Positions 24,910 to 37,345 of a stretch of DNA of 64,000 nucleotides are shown piece after piece (within the stretch, counting starts at the first letter, position 1; every line of letters starts with the position of its first letter). The stretch lies in the NCBI GenBank assembly GCA_026120185.1, contig JANUWF010001050.1, positions 496,001-560,000 on the forward strand. Reading direction: 5' to 3'. The notes under the pieces were generated by a model that made no database searches, was not told the DNA's origin, and saw only the letters and a list, made by a program, of their open reading frames with translations. The position numbers were made by a program, and so were the translations under genes. The DNA comes from Voacanga thouarsii. Its lineage: Eukaryota; Streptophyta; Magnoliopsida; Gentianales; Apocynaceae.

Positions 24910-27544
24910 CATTTAAAAATTTTCAAAATCTTGAGGACCAAGTTCATATTTTATATTTCAAGAGGTCATATACAAATTTATATACATACTACATATATTA
25001 GTATTAAAGAAAATTTCAATGTTGTTCCTTTAAGTTTACAACTCCTTCCTCCCCCTCCAAAAAAAAAAAAAAGAAAATAATAATATTTGATGATATAAAC
25101 TTAACATATATCCAGAAAGTTGAGACCTAAAACTAAAATTAGAGAAGAACCAAAGAAGAATATAGCATTTTAAAGAATTCAATGGCATGCCTCTTTTAAC
25201 CAAAGAATGAGAAAAAGTGAAATTTGGTATAAAAAAAATTATCTTTATTAATAAAACAAAGAAATAATGCTCTTATTTTTATTTCCTCAGCAACTGATTG
25301 TCTGCAATTTTTGTTAATGTCATAATTAAACAAACTCCATAAGGACAATAACCCTCCCGACTTAAAAGAACAAAAAGAGAAATACAATTAAGGATTTATT
25401 AATTAACATAATTAGTACAAGGGGCCTTAACTTAAACTGGACATATGAACGTTCATGCCTTACACAAATTTATTGCCCTTCTAGAACACTAGTAAAATAT
25501 CTTGTCACTAAATATTTGGAGTCATCACAGTTAATAAAAATAACAAAAACTTATTTTCGTACTTTTCTTTTTTTTTTTCCCCGTTTTTTTTTTATGTATT
25601 CGAGATCATGTTTCAAAGTAAGTATGATAGAAATCGAAACTTGATTCGTGAGATACATATTCAATACTTCTTTTGATGCTACCTTTCTATAAAGCTTCAC
25701 TGTAAAGTCTGTGATTTTTGTTCATATATTTTGTCACAGTGGTATGACTTATGAGGCATTAAATCCAAGTCATAATACAACATTCTGCAAAATACAAGTT
25801 AAGATATATTGTTTTTGTGAAAAAGATATAAGGTAGAGGCAGACCATTTGAAGCAGCCATGGATGACTACAGGCTATTGAGTGTAGACCGGGTTTACGTA
25901 AATAATGTGTTTTAAAGTATTATATTTTTTACAAAAATATATAACTTTTATTGCACTTAATATAACACTCAAAGAATGTCATTTATGGTGAATGGTCCAT
26001 ACAAGAATTTCCGATTGAGAGGAGGTTAGGATTTTAGTAGGAGATGAAAAAAGAAAATGGGGTAAAAAAAATAAAGTACAGTTGCGGAAAAGTAAGAATA
26101 ATAGTAATTCAAAAATTAATCTTTATATGGAATTAAAAATTATGTATAATTTTTTTTACTCTGTAGATAGAATTCAAGCTCCTTTTCCACAGAGGAAAGA
26201 AAAAGAAATTCTCCCTTCCTTACTCCCCAAGAAACGCATAGAACAAAACCTTCTATGTATAGATTAGAAATTTTAAGTTATCTTTAAAAATTAAAAAAAA
26301 AATCATTCGTGGTAAAGTAATAAATAAGACACCAAAAACATTTTTTAATAAACAAGCGGTACTTGGACTTAATCCATCGATCCCCCAAAATTATCTGGAC
26401 AATTTAAACTTATAATAATATTTTAGTTAAAATAATTACTCGTTAATAAAGTATTTATTTCTTGAATATAAATTTGATGTAAATCAGGCAAATATCCATC
26501 TCATTGTTCTCTTCATAGTAAAGTAAACATTGTATATTAAAAAAGCTTTGAATTACATTTACATTTTTGCCAGCAAAAACATATTGTAATTTGAGTAAAT
26601 ATAGATTTGATCAAGATTTGTTTCTTCGGAGAAATTTATCAATCAATTTTGATTCTTTTTATTTCTTGATTTTTTTTAATGACATCAAAAAGTTGAATAA
26701 TGTTTTTTCCGTGTTATTCAAGATCGTAAAAAGAACCAAATTCCTTTTGGTCCTAAACTTACAAACTACCTCAATTAGCTAGTCATCTTTTCGTGACCAG
26801 CAGTTTAATTTTTACCCTATTCGGAGTATATTGAACAAATTAATTGAACTATTATCACATTCCACCATTTTACATCACCGATTTGATAATTGGACAGTAA
26901 AAATGGCAAAATGGGCAAGTGCTTTTTTGTTATTCAGGGGTGAAAAGGACATGCATCACACATAGAACATTTGTCAAGGTGATCGTATTGATTGAATTTT
27001 GATAACATTGGTTTGTACGACCAAGTTGAAAATTTGATAGATTTTTCCCTCTTTTTTAGAATATAATTAGTTAGTTAAAAAAAACCTATTATAGTGCGTC
27101 AAAAAAATTTTAAATATAAAGGGGCTAGGGGTTGACTATCAGGATTTGCTTTAAAAATTGTTGCTCTATTTGTTCGAATTTATATGACTTATTTTGATTT
27201 ATAATAAAGATTTAAAAGAATATCTAACTACAAATAAGTTGATATCTTACTTGTATTGATTAAATAGATTAGGGTGGAACACATTTGTTTTTGGAACTTA
27301 TATGCCTTAATTTAAGGAGGTTTTTTTGTAGATGATTGAAAATATGTTTATTTAGAAAAAAACATAATCATTTTTGGATATTTCAATGAAATTCTATTCA
27401 AAAAGTAAAGGATTAGTTTCAAATTGGTACTTGAAAGATGTCTCAAAATCTTAACTTAAGATCTCTATCAATGTAGGGCATACACAATAGAGCGTGTAAA
27501 ACAATTAAGTCTATAAGGTCTTTACAAAAAAATAGTTAAAGATG

Positions 27545-28688
27545 AAGGGAACTAGTAGACTTACCTAATGGGGTAAAATCTATTGGGTGCTAATAGGTCT
27601 ACAAAAGAAAGAGAGGAGTAAACGGGAAAGTAGAAACTTTCAAAGTTAGATTGGTTGGTAAGGATTATACCCAACAAGAAGGTATTGATTATGAGGAAAC
27701 CTTATCGCCTGTGGCCATGCTAAAGTTTATAAGAATCCTCTTATCCATTGCAGCTCACTTCGACTATAAAGTATGGCAAATGGATATCAAGACAGCTTTC
27801 CTTAATGAAAATCTTGACGAATGTATCTACATGGTACAATCAAATGGTTTTATCTAAGAAGGTTAAGGACATAAAGTCTGCAAGTTGAATAAGTCCATTT
27901 ATGGGCTTAAACAATCGTTTAGATATTGAAATATCAAGTTTGATCAAGCCATTAAATTTTATGATTTTAATTAGCATCCTGATGAATCTTATGTCTATAA
28001 GAGAATTATAGATAGTAAGATGATTTTTCTCATATTATGTGTTGATGACATCCTTCTCATTGGAAATAATGTAAGGACATCAACATTGGTGAAAATTTGG
28101 TTGGGTAAACAGTTTGATATGAAAGACTTGGGAAAATCAAGATATGTTCTAGGCATTCAAATCATTCGGGATAGAAAGAATAGACAATAGCTTTATCACA
28201 AGCTTCATATATTAACAAAATATTGGCGAGATTTTCACTATAAAATTCCAAGAAAGGTTAATTAACTTTCAAACATGGAATCCAGTTATCTCAAAAGTAT
28301 AGTCTTAAAACTCCTAATGAAGTTAAGTACATGAAACGAGTTCCTTATGCATCAGCTGTAGGAAGTTTCATGTATGTTATGCCTTGTACTCGTTCAGACA
28401 TTTGTCATGTTGTTGGGATGGTCAATAGATATCAGTCAAATCCAGGATCGGAACACTGGATAGATGTAAAGCATGTATTCAAGTATCTTCGCAAATCTCG
28501 ACGATATATGTTAGTTTACTCAGCTCCAGAGTTGGTACTTATAGATTACACTGATTCTGATTTTTAAGCTGATAAAGATCTTTTAATCGCAAATCCACTT
28601 CAAGCTGTATTTTCACCTTAGGTGGTGGTGCAATCATGTGGAGAAGTATAAGACAATCTTGTATTGTTAACTCTACAATGGATGCTGA
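27545..28688 (+). pseudogene. Ty1/copia reverse transcriptase, 5' truncated, interrupted by a CACTA element
   Basis: Copia RT is readable on the plus strand: ELVDLPNGVKSIGC and KVRLVGKDYTQQEGIDYEET, then VWQMDIKTAFLNENLDECIY, KLNKSIYGLKQSF, the catalytic block CVDDILLIGN, and VPYASAVGSFMYV followed by HVFKYLRKSRRYML leading into RNase H. Stops occur after NGFI, in DFN*HP and after DSDF, so the copy is dead. No gag, protease or integrase core was found upstream, so the element is truncated on the 5' side. At 28686-28688 the RNase H codons stop at a TGA that is also the target duplication of the inserted transposon. The domain resumes at 37785. Confidence 0.9.
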
Positions 28689-29640
28689 CACTACAAGAAA
28701 AATGAGTTTTCGTAACCAGATTATTTACGTCGGATAAATTTTGGTTGCAAATGAGTATTCAATTGCTTCAAAATAAATATCCATTACAAATATCAGGAAC
28801 CTTTAATACCATGCAAATAAAATTAACCAATTGCAACCGAAGTATGTGGTTGCATGAACCATCTTTATTTACGACCAAAATGATAACCTTTGGCAATGAA
28901 AAAATGGTGGGGATTATAATTTTGAATTTTGATATTTTATTTCATAATTTAATTTAAAGCACTTTTAAAAACAAATCTTTAGTGAATTTAAAAACAAATT
29001 TAAAATTAATAATATTTATTAACTTAATGATTCACTACCAAAAAAAAAATCTATTTTAGCTACACTTTTTGACATAAAATTGTCCCTATAATAAAAATAT
29101 TCCAGACGTTTAGAATCAAACGTCGACAAATAAAAAATATCTTGTTAATTTTCAATTAAAGCATCGGTACATTATATTTTTTTTCTCGACATTAATAGAA
29201 ATATGTCGTAATATTAAAAATACTTTCGATACACTTTAAAAAAGTAATGTTAAATTAAATAATGTCAAACAACCATGACGATTTTTTGATATAAGTGTCG
29301 TCTCATTCAAAATCAAATGGATACTTTAAAATTAATTATCCTGATTCAAAAAGGATTTTTTTAATCAATATTAATTAAAAACAATATTCTCGATATTTAA
29401 TATAAAATTTCGACTAATTAAATATTTTTCGATATAAAATAAAAGAGTTGGCATATTTTACATATTCTTGACATTAATAAAAAAAGTATCAGAATATAAA
29501 AATATTTTCAATACTTTTTTTGAAAAAATAATAATTTAATCGTGTAAAATAATAGAACATTTAAACATCATCTCATTAAAAATTTTAGGAATATTTTAAA
29601 AATAATTATTGTATTTTTTTTAAAATCCTCTACAAAAAAT
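28689..29640 (+). repeat. CACTA left subterminal region
   Basis: AT-rich sequence with scattered short repeats of the type CGTCGAC, TCGACATTAATAG, TCGATA and CGACTAA, typical of binding-site-rich CACTA subterminal regions. A second CACTACCAAAA motif occurs at 29033, but no matching right end was found. Confidence 0.55.
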
Positions 29641-30988
29641 TTCATTTTTTCTTTCTTCTTCCATTTCTTCTTTTTCTTTCTTATTCATTTCTTCTTCTTT
29701 CCCCCACCCTGACCCCCGTCACCTGCTCCCGCCTTTGGTCGCCCCGTCGCCAGTGAACCATCCCCTCCGTCGCCCCGCCGCCGCTTATAGCATCTCTTCT
29801 TCTTCTTCCCTCCCCCCTCCATCGTCATTTTTTCCTTGCCTTCTTCTCTCCATCTCCTCTATTATATTTGTTTCTCCTTTCTAGCTTCTTCACCGTCGCT
29901 CCAACCCGCTACCCGTAATCCCACCCACTGGTATGGTAGAACTCTCCGTGTCTCACACTTGCAAAAGGTAATTTTTTTTCTATTTTCCTTTAATGAATTT
30001 CTTGCTGTGTAGTTGTAATTGTATGCTTTGTACAATGTGTGTGGATTTGATCTTTTCTTGCAGTTCATTACAATTTCAATTGAAGAATTGAGGTTCTGGA
30101 TTTTTCTTAGGTGTCTTAAACCTTCTTATGAAATGTAAATGAAAATTTTAATTTTTAGGTTGTTCTTCTGTTCATATTTTTCATGCAATTTTTGTTTAAT
30201 TATTCAGTAGTGGTAGCTCATTTTTGGTTTCTACATGTGGGTTTTGATGACTATTGGGTACCTTTCAAATTTTACTTTTTGGTAGCTCATTTTGCTCATT
30301 TTGTGCAATTTTATCTTTGTAGACTGGGTTGCAACATCATGAAAATTGAGTACCTTTAGTAACATTTTGTTTTCCTAGAATCATTGTGACTATTGATATC
30401 TATTTGTAGCAACCAACTATATTGTTAGGCAGTGGTGCAGAGAAGGGCTAGGTGAGTCGTTTGTAAGAATTTTATGTGGAAAATGATGAATGAGTATCTT
30501 CCCTTTGATTCCGTCTTAAATTTTCTGGGTTTTTCTTTACCTTCAAGATGTCATCTTTGTTGATGTGAGGTTAAACCTTGTATCATAAGCTGAAGTGTGA
30601 AGGCTTAGTTAAAATTTAACTACTAATTTCGTGATTATTTTATGCTTATTCTTGTGATTGTTTTTCTGATACTTTTCTTTTATTAAATTTCTTGTAATCT
30701 CATCCTCCCTCCTCTGCTCCCAACTGGAAGCAAAAAAAAAAAAAAAAAAGGAAAGAAAATTGGTTGTGCAAATCTGTGAAATGATGATATCCCATGCTAT
30801 ATTTTTGTGACTTTACATGCAGCCTTTGGTTTTTATCCAATTACTCTTAACTGTAGAATATCTAGTGAAGAAAGTTCAGGAACAAAGATATCTTTGTCTA
30901 AATAAGCTCATGTTGTCATACACTCTTTTTTGTATATGTTTGTTTGTAAGTGTAACGCTTTGAGTAACTTCAGGTTTGATATTTGCAG
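29640..30988 (+). other. CACTA interior: putative captured promoter / first exon and intron
   Basis: A pyrimidine-rich, locally GC-rich stretch (29690-29950, with CpG-rich CGTCGCC and CGCCGCCGC) resembles a host gene 5' UTR. It ends in a good donor (AAAAGGTAATTTTTT near 29967), followed by about 1 kb of T-rich intron-like DNA up to the first FHA-fragment exon at 30989. No start codon in phase with the FHA reading was identified. Origin from a host gene is inference. Confidence 0.4.
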
Positions 30989-31918
30989 CCTCAAAATATC
31001 AGTGCGAGGACTCTAGAAGGACAATCATAAGGTTGGAACAGTGTGCCTATTCATGTCTGCAGAGAGCCATGACATTGCTAGGGTCCTTTGCCATTTTTTT
31101 TGGCAGCCATTTCAAGCATTATATGAGGAAGACTAAGGTACATTGACTGTTTTTGGTTTTTGCATCTGGTAAAGTCAATGAATAGAAATGAAATGCTATT
31201 TTTAGTTATGTTTTTTTGCATATTGATTCCATAATTTATGAAGTGAAAAGCGAACAGGTTCCTCATTTGTATCTTATGTTTCATGTACACTATTTATGCA
31301 CTACTGGAACTCTCTCAAATTTGCCAATTTGTTGAGAACTAATTAGATGCTAGATTCTTCTACTCAGAGAGGTGAAAAGTATTTTGTATAGGCTGCAAAA
31401 ATAGATTAAAATAACAAACATTAGTCTTATTTTCTGCACATGAGCTCCTTGTGAATTGTATTTTGCATTTCTTATTCTTGTCTGCCTTTATTTTTTATGG
31501 TTTACCTATTTCTTTCACATAGAACTGTATGCGGAATACTGCTTCAAGGATCATTGATGCAGACCTCACTATCTAGGTTTCTTTTTATGTTCTGATCTGA
31601 AAAAAGGTTCTATGCTTTTTATGGATTGGCCTGCTTCCTACATGGTTTTTTAAGGCAGATTATTACTAGTTGTTTCTGAATCATTTTGTAAGCACATTCA
31701 TGACTCTTATGTTATTAGGGCAAAAATCTTTAATGAATGTATCTATTAGTGAAAATATTGTGGAAATTTTTCATGTTGAATAGTAAAAATTAGGATATTA
31801 GCATTCTTTAGCCTTTTTTGGTCCTAATTGTTGAATTTTCTTCTTTTCTCCCCTGAACTAATTAAATTCACATTTGCAGGTTATTCTTGGAAGATCAACT
31901 GATGATGTTGATGTTGAT
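30989..31918 (+). pseudogene. Captured FHA-domain gene fragment (microspherule-protein-1-like), two exons
   Basis: Exon one, 30989-31137, is preceded by TTTGCAG and followed by GTACATTG. It reads RRTIIRLEQCAYSCLQRAM, then FKHYMRKTK. Exon two starts at 31880 after TTTGCAG, in the same phase, with VILGRSTDDVDVD, the first strands of an FHA phosphothreonine-binding domain. This order (arginine-rich lead, HYxxKTxVxLGR, TxDVxVDxD) is that of the plant SMAD/FHA proteins related to microspherule protein 1. After DVDVD the similarity stops abruptly, so the rest of the FHA domain is absent. The fragment lies inside the CACTA element with its intron intact, so it was taken up as genomic DNA. Family assignment is from memory of the motif pattern. 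Confidence 0.7.
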
Positions 31919-32521
31919 AGTGTGTTCATTTCAATATTCTCACTAATTTATTCAGTACTCTTCCCTTTCTTCATTGCTTGGATTGTGTAAGCATTGTTTC
32001 CTTTCTCTGCGCTTAAAATGTTTGTAGCAGTATCTCCTGTCATCATTTGTTCTGGACATCTTCCCTCTAATGGAAAATGTTCAAAAAGATAAAAAACTTC
32101 TGGTCAATTTTTAAATTTATGCGAATTTATATGAGGTATAGGATCAGAATCCTGCAAAATATGTAATATTCCTACTGATTGTGAGCTTTATTTGTCCTAT
32201 TTTCCAGGTTTTGAAGCACATTTCAGTGTAACTCTCGTTGTCTATTCAGATATATTGTTGACATTTTTATCTTCTTCGTTTTGCCTTGGTGTAAGGCAAA
32301 GGGGATTTTGTTTGCGTTTTTTTTTTTAATTACTTTTTGCTATTCCCTTGTCGCTTCTCATTTGTCTTCAAAATTCATGACAACAAGGCCACGCCTCTTA
32401 TTTTGAATCTTTGTTCTTATTAAAGGGAAAGGATTAGGATAGTAGATGACAATAAAATTTTTGTCACTAACTTTCAAATGTACATATGTGTATCATTTAA
32501 TATCCATTGTATCTCATAAAG

Positions 32522-35289
32522 GTTCCAGATCGGGGTAGTCTGGAGAGTCGTTGTTTGAGCTCCTGGGACAATCTGCGGGAGATCCCTATGTTGGTGAAGA
32601 TGATATTCCTATTGTACTTCATTCCTGGGAGGCACAAAACTTTCTCATAACATCTCTACATATTAAGGGATCTGCATCAATAATCAATGTTTTGGGCATC
32701 ACAGAAGTCCAAGTTTGTCAGTTCATATCAAGCACATTCCATCGATCTTTTTTTGCTGATGTTGGCTTACCATGATTGTCAACATTCCATTTGGTCTGGT
32801 TTGAATTATATGTTGTAAGCTCCATTGTAAGACTTCTTTGTAGTTTATGGTTTAAAACTTGAATCTATGAATCTTTCCTTTGCAGTAGTTTGTGCTTTAT
32901 CCCTTTTTAGGGTTTTTTTTTTTTTTTGGTAGTTATGTTTATTGAACCTAATGAGCGAGACTTTTATTTTCATACCATTTACGGTCTTCTTTACATAGGA
33001 ACTACTTTTGGCCGGTGGTTATAATACACCAAAATCGGTACATGAAGTTGTAGCACATTTGGCTACCCGCCTTGCTCGGTGGGATGACGAGGTTAGGCCA
33101 TCTTTTCATATGTCACTAGTCTCTCCCTTATAGACGTGGGTACTTTTGGTGGAATTATAAGTTGCACTTAAAAGAAGGCATCAAATGAAACCGAGTGGCC
33201 ATTTTAATAATAACTTACATAAATTTGATGAGATCATAGATACTTGGGAGATTTGAATTTGATTGCCCCCCGCACCCCCCCACTTTTTCTTTTGTAAGAG
33301 ATGGTTTTGATATGAATATGACAAGTGGCGAGATGGTGTAAGAGTGAAGGATTAACAATTATTTCAGCCGGGACAACTATGATCAAGAAAATGAAATTTC
33401 ATTAAAAGATGGTTTTGATATGAATTTAAACCGAGTGGAGCATTAGCTTATTGGTTTTCCACTATGGTTTTGTGCAACTCCTTTTCAAAACAGTATTGCT
33501 TAGATGTATATCAAACGTCATAATGCATCCTTAAATTGATTAGGGACAAGAACCTCTGTGGAGAAACAAGAAGAGAATAATGTTTATCTGGATTTCTTGT
33601 GAAGCCTCTTATGAAAAAAGTGTATTCACTACTGATACTACTCAAAGAAGCCAATGAAATCCCTTCCCCTACAGTGAGAAAAATTACATGTAAATGAGAG
33701 TTTAACTGGGTAATGACGAGTGATCTACGGAACAAAAAACTATCGACTCACTGGAACAAAAAACTGCAACTGCTCATACATATTTGGATATTAGATCATC
33801 GTCTAATTCCTTAGAACAACCTTCCTCTGCTCATTCTGCTATGGCTGGCATTACCTCTCAATCAACAGAATATGTGGAACAAGTGCAACCTCCATCTGCT
33901 AAGTCTAATTCTGCTAGTAGAGTATCTCAGTCCAATGTTTTGGAACAACTTGTATCTACTCGTTCATCAAGCCGTCCAAGCCTAGGTGGCAAGACAGTCC
34001 CTATGGTGCCCCCTGTTGTACCTCTAACACTCAGGTTAGCTGCATTTGCACCTCCATCTGAGCTTCAAGCTGACATTCGTAAAGAGAAAAGGTTATTCCT
34101 TAGCTTTTACTACTGTAATGGTTTGGTTTCTGGATGATTACTTGTTTTTAAATTGTTAAGTTTTCTCTTTTTTAACTTTTGTTCTCACAAGCCTAAGAAT
34201 TATTGTTCTTTCCTTCTATTTTTCATCCTTAAAGTCTTTCCAGCTTTTCCTTTTGTGTTGCCGTTCTAATTCAATTTACAAAGCTATCTAACATTTTGGC
34301 AGTTAATGAGAGGATGAAATAAATTCTCTTTTTCCTTGTTCTTTCGCTCAAGGAGGAGAGACTATTTCCTTTTTGTATAATTCCACTACCTTTTTTGTTG
34401 AAATTTAATTCTGATCATTTAATTTCTTTAGACACATCTAAGTATTTGTAGTCTCTTTGTTTGTGATTCCTTATGACATGATGTCTGTCATTTTTTTTTC
34501 TTTTCCTTTTTGTGAAAACCACCCATCAATTGAGGCTAGATGTGCAGTTCTTTCATTTATTTATTCATTTTTTTGAAAAACGATCAATTGAACCATTTCC
34601 TAAGTCTACAATGTTAGTGCTTGTTATATTATCTTTTGTAATATATTATCTTGAAATAACTGCTTACTTTCTGATCTTTGTTTGTTAATTCCCAGATTAT
34701 CTTTAAATTTTGGAACTTTTAAACACAAAGAACCAGACCATCAATCATGTTCTTCGGCCCTACAAGATGAGGTCGTCATATATGAGCATGTTATTTCTGT
34801 GTTGATGAACTGACTTCTCTTCTTTCTTAGCATATTCGACTCTTATACTTTCCTAAGAAAATCATAATTTTGGTCTCTGCTCCCCTATGATCTTTTAGGT
34901 TTCTATTAAATGTGCTTCTATGTTGATGACGTACTTTGAGTGTTGGTATAATAGAAATTTCTATATAATTAGTTTTCCTTAGAGCAGGAGTTATCTCTCA
35001 AAATGATGCTTGCCATGAATGTTTTTCCAAGATGTTTAATCAGTTTTGCTAACAATTGCAGCTTAATATTCTTCAAGAACAAAATGAAAGTTTGCTTGAA
35101 AAGGTATGTTAACTTTCTTTGTTTATCCTCAATTCTTTTATGTTGAGAAAGTGCCTATTCAAGAGGATAATTAGCTTTTACAAACATTATATTTGGGTTT
35201 ACACCATTATAACATGTACTTTTCAGCTTCGAATTGCAGAAGAGATGTATGAGGAAGCAGAAGTAAGGGCTAGGCAACTTGAGAAACAG
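32522..35289 (+). pseudogene. Captured multi-exon fragment of a plant coiled-coil protein gene
   Basis: Six exons with GT/AG borders and consistent phases are readable: 32522-32712, 32999-33091, about 33725-34091, 34696-34771, 35062-35103 and 35227-35289. Key peptides are LFELLGQSAGDPYVGEDDIP and VLHSWEAQNF in exon one, LLLAGGYNTPKSVHEVVAHL in exon two, a Ser/Gln/Pro-rich exon three, and coiled-coil LNILQEQNESLLEK plus LRIAEEMYEEAEVRARQLEK in exons five and six. I recognise this as a conserved plant protein of unknown function with a C-terminal coiled coil, but cannot give a secure locus name. Exon one has a frameshift: the leading VPDRGSLES is out of frame with LFELL. An expected segment between exons two and three is missing. 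It is therefore a gene fragment, not a working copy. Confidence 0.75.
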
Positions 35290-36197
35290 GTACTCCTGTA
35301 GGGAATTTTCACCAGATTCCTTGTAAAAAATGATTTTGTAATTTATACTTTATGACAGGATCAGGATGGTGTTCACTTTTTGAGTCAATGATGCATTCCT
35401 ATTTACATCTTTTATGCGTCAATGGTGTTCACTATTGGATGTTTGCTTCTTTTTAGCAGAGGATGTTTGCTTTTTTTTTCAGCAGAGGCTGTTTATGTAT
35501 ATCCTTTTATCCTCTTATTTCTAATGACTAGTGGATTTTCATTTTGCTACTGAGACTGGTTTTCAAAATTGCTCCAGTTTATGCAGAGATCGTGAATGTT
35601 ACATTTTTATACCCTTCAAGGGCTAATGTAATCTTTTCATCTTGAATTGCAGTGTCTGATGCAGTATATGTTTCAATCCATTATGTATAGATTTTATGCC
35701 TCTTGATCTAATTTCTTCATTGTTCGTTGAAACCTTCTATGATACTTGACTCTTCCTTTTTATTTACATTGACAGTGTAAGCACTAGGAGATTGGAAGTA
35801 TGTTGTACAAGTTGCTCAAAGTTTAGGATTATTGAGCTTCACGTTACACTTATGCTTGGTTGTATGATCTGGTTTTTAAAGTAGATATTGGTTGATTTAT
35901 GCAAATGTGCTCCTTATTCCAAGCACGATTGTAGAGCTTTTTTGTTCACGGTCCCATGACATTTTCGTTATCTGTCTCTCCTTCTTCCTCTTCGGCCACC
36001 ATTCCTAGGGTTATGTTTGGGGGGATGGATCGATGGGATGACTGAAGGGGTGTGCGGGAGATTGGTGCATGAGGATGCTGGTTTTTTTTTCCTGACACAT
36101 GAAGTGATGTGGTGCTAATGTTGTTAAACTAACTTCTACATTTTTGTACTGCTATGTCATCCTACCTTAAACTTTTTTTTTTTTTTTTGTGGTGCAG

Positions 36198-36497
36198 AAA
36201 CCTGGTGGTATTATGGCTCTTCTTGATGAAGCTTGGTAAGTGCAGAAATGTGAATCTTTGCCTTCAGAAGCTTTCTTTTTAATTCATCTTTTTGTCAAGT
36301 TCACCTTTTCATGTTTTCTTTCATAGACTGGCTAGATCCTTTTTGACATGTACTGATTATTCTGGAATTGAAATCACTGACTTTGTGTTTCAGCATGTTT
36401 CCAAGCAAATGGCAAATAGAAAGAAAGGGAAAGCTTTCCTTGTGATGTGGGATAGCACTACAGAAGGCCAATGGAGTCCTTGGATAGGATATGCATA
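36198..36497 (+). pseudogene. Captured myosin motor-domain fragment, two short exons
   Basis: Exon one (36198-36235), after GGTGCAG, reads KPGGIMALLDEA and ends TG before GTAAG. Exon two begins at 36394 after TTTCAG with C ATG TTT CC, completing the codon and giving CMFP. The joined KPGG-I/M-ALLDEA-CMFP is the highly conserved myosin motor segment that follows the relay helix, so phase across the intron is preserved. After CMFP the sequence no longer looks like myosin. A different frame of exon two stays open to a stop at 36497 but is unexplained. Only this small piece was captured; it cannot make a motor. Confidence 0.72.
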
Positions 36498-36699
36498 GTT
36501 GTCTTAGCTAGGAAATATATACAGAGCATTGAAGCACTTCCCATTTCTAAAATTATCTGGATATGGATATTTGAATTATATATATATATATATTGAATAT
36601 TTAAATTATGTTTCATATTTTATACTTTCTAAAATTTAAAAAAAAACTAATTTGGCAGCTTTAAAAGTATTAAAAAACCAAGAAATAAAAAATGGTACA

Positions 36700-37345
36700 C
36701 AATTTATGGAGAAATTGTGTACCAAAAAATGTCACAATAGTAATAATGTGTCGTAAATTGTGAGAAATATTGGGGGGGAAAAGCGATGCTAAATTTTGGG
36801 ATACTACGAAAAAATTAGTGTTGTGAAAAAAGGACGCAAATATACGTATTCCGTCGTAACTTGGGGACACATTTTGGGGATGCTATGGATTATTTCGTCA
36901 CTAAAAAGGGGACAGATTCATAGTTATGCGTCGTCATTTTAAGGACATTTATGTAAAAAAAAAAATGTTGCCAAATATGGGACACAATATACTTATACGT
37001 CGTAACTTTAGGACACTTTTCTACGATGTTATGGATTATTTCGTCACTAAGAAAGGGACATTTATGTAAAAAACACTGTCGCCAAAATTGGGACACTACA
37101 CAATCATAGTGTCCTGATTATTCCGTCACTAGAAAGAGACATTTATGTACAAAAATTGTCGCCAAATTTGGGACGCTATACATTCATAGTGTCGCGATTA
37201 TTCCGTCACTAGAAATGGACATTTATGAAAAAACTGTCACCAAATTTGGGACGCTACACATTTATAGTGTAGCAAAAAAAGAGACTCAAGCGTAACCTTT
37301 GGTCGCTAATTTGGAGACGCTTATACAAAGTGTGTCGTTAGGAAA
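36700..37345 (+). repeat. CACTA right subterminal tandem repeats
   Basis: Diverged units with GTCGCCAAATTTGGGACGCT, CATAGTGTC, TTATTCCGTCACTAGAAA and GGACATTTATGTA repeat with steps of about 111, 80 and 78 bp (GCCAAA at 36970, 37081, 37161; ACCAAA at 37239), with further partial copies from about 36730. Such arrays near the ends of CACTA elements usually bind the element's regulatory protein. Confidence 0.8.

Larger units (their letters stand above)
19690..27540. other. Gene-free AT-rich intergenic region
   Basis: About 7.8 kb with no supportable gene on either strand. It holds microsatellites, a diverged inverted repeat (20740-21690), an LTR-like fragment with a reverse TATA box (about 21850-22210), and homopolymer runs. 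Open frames at 24468-24716, 25196-25387, 26082-26267 and 26567-26782 are low-complexity and lack domains or splice context. Confidence 0.65.

Noticed and set aside
29033..29050. Second CACTA-like start (CACTACCAAAA) inside the CACTA element
   Set aside because: No matching inverted end was found. A TTTTTTGGTAG at about 32930 lies inside an intron of a captured gene and lacks the final TG.
33511..33735. 74-codon minus-strand frame inside the CACTA element
   Set aside because: No domain; it overlaps the region before a captured plus-strand exon and is probably intronic.
36394..36497. Open frame continuing from the myosin exon (HVSKQMANRKKGKAFLV...)
   Set aside because: It is in a different frame from the myosin reading CMFP and matches nothing I recognise, so it was not called as a separate gene.
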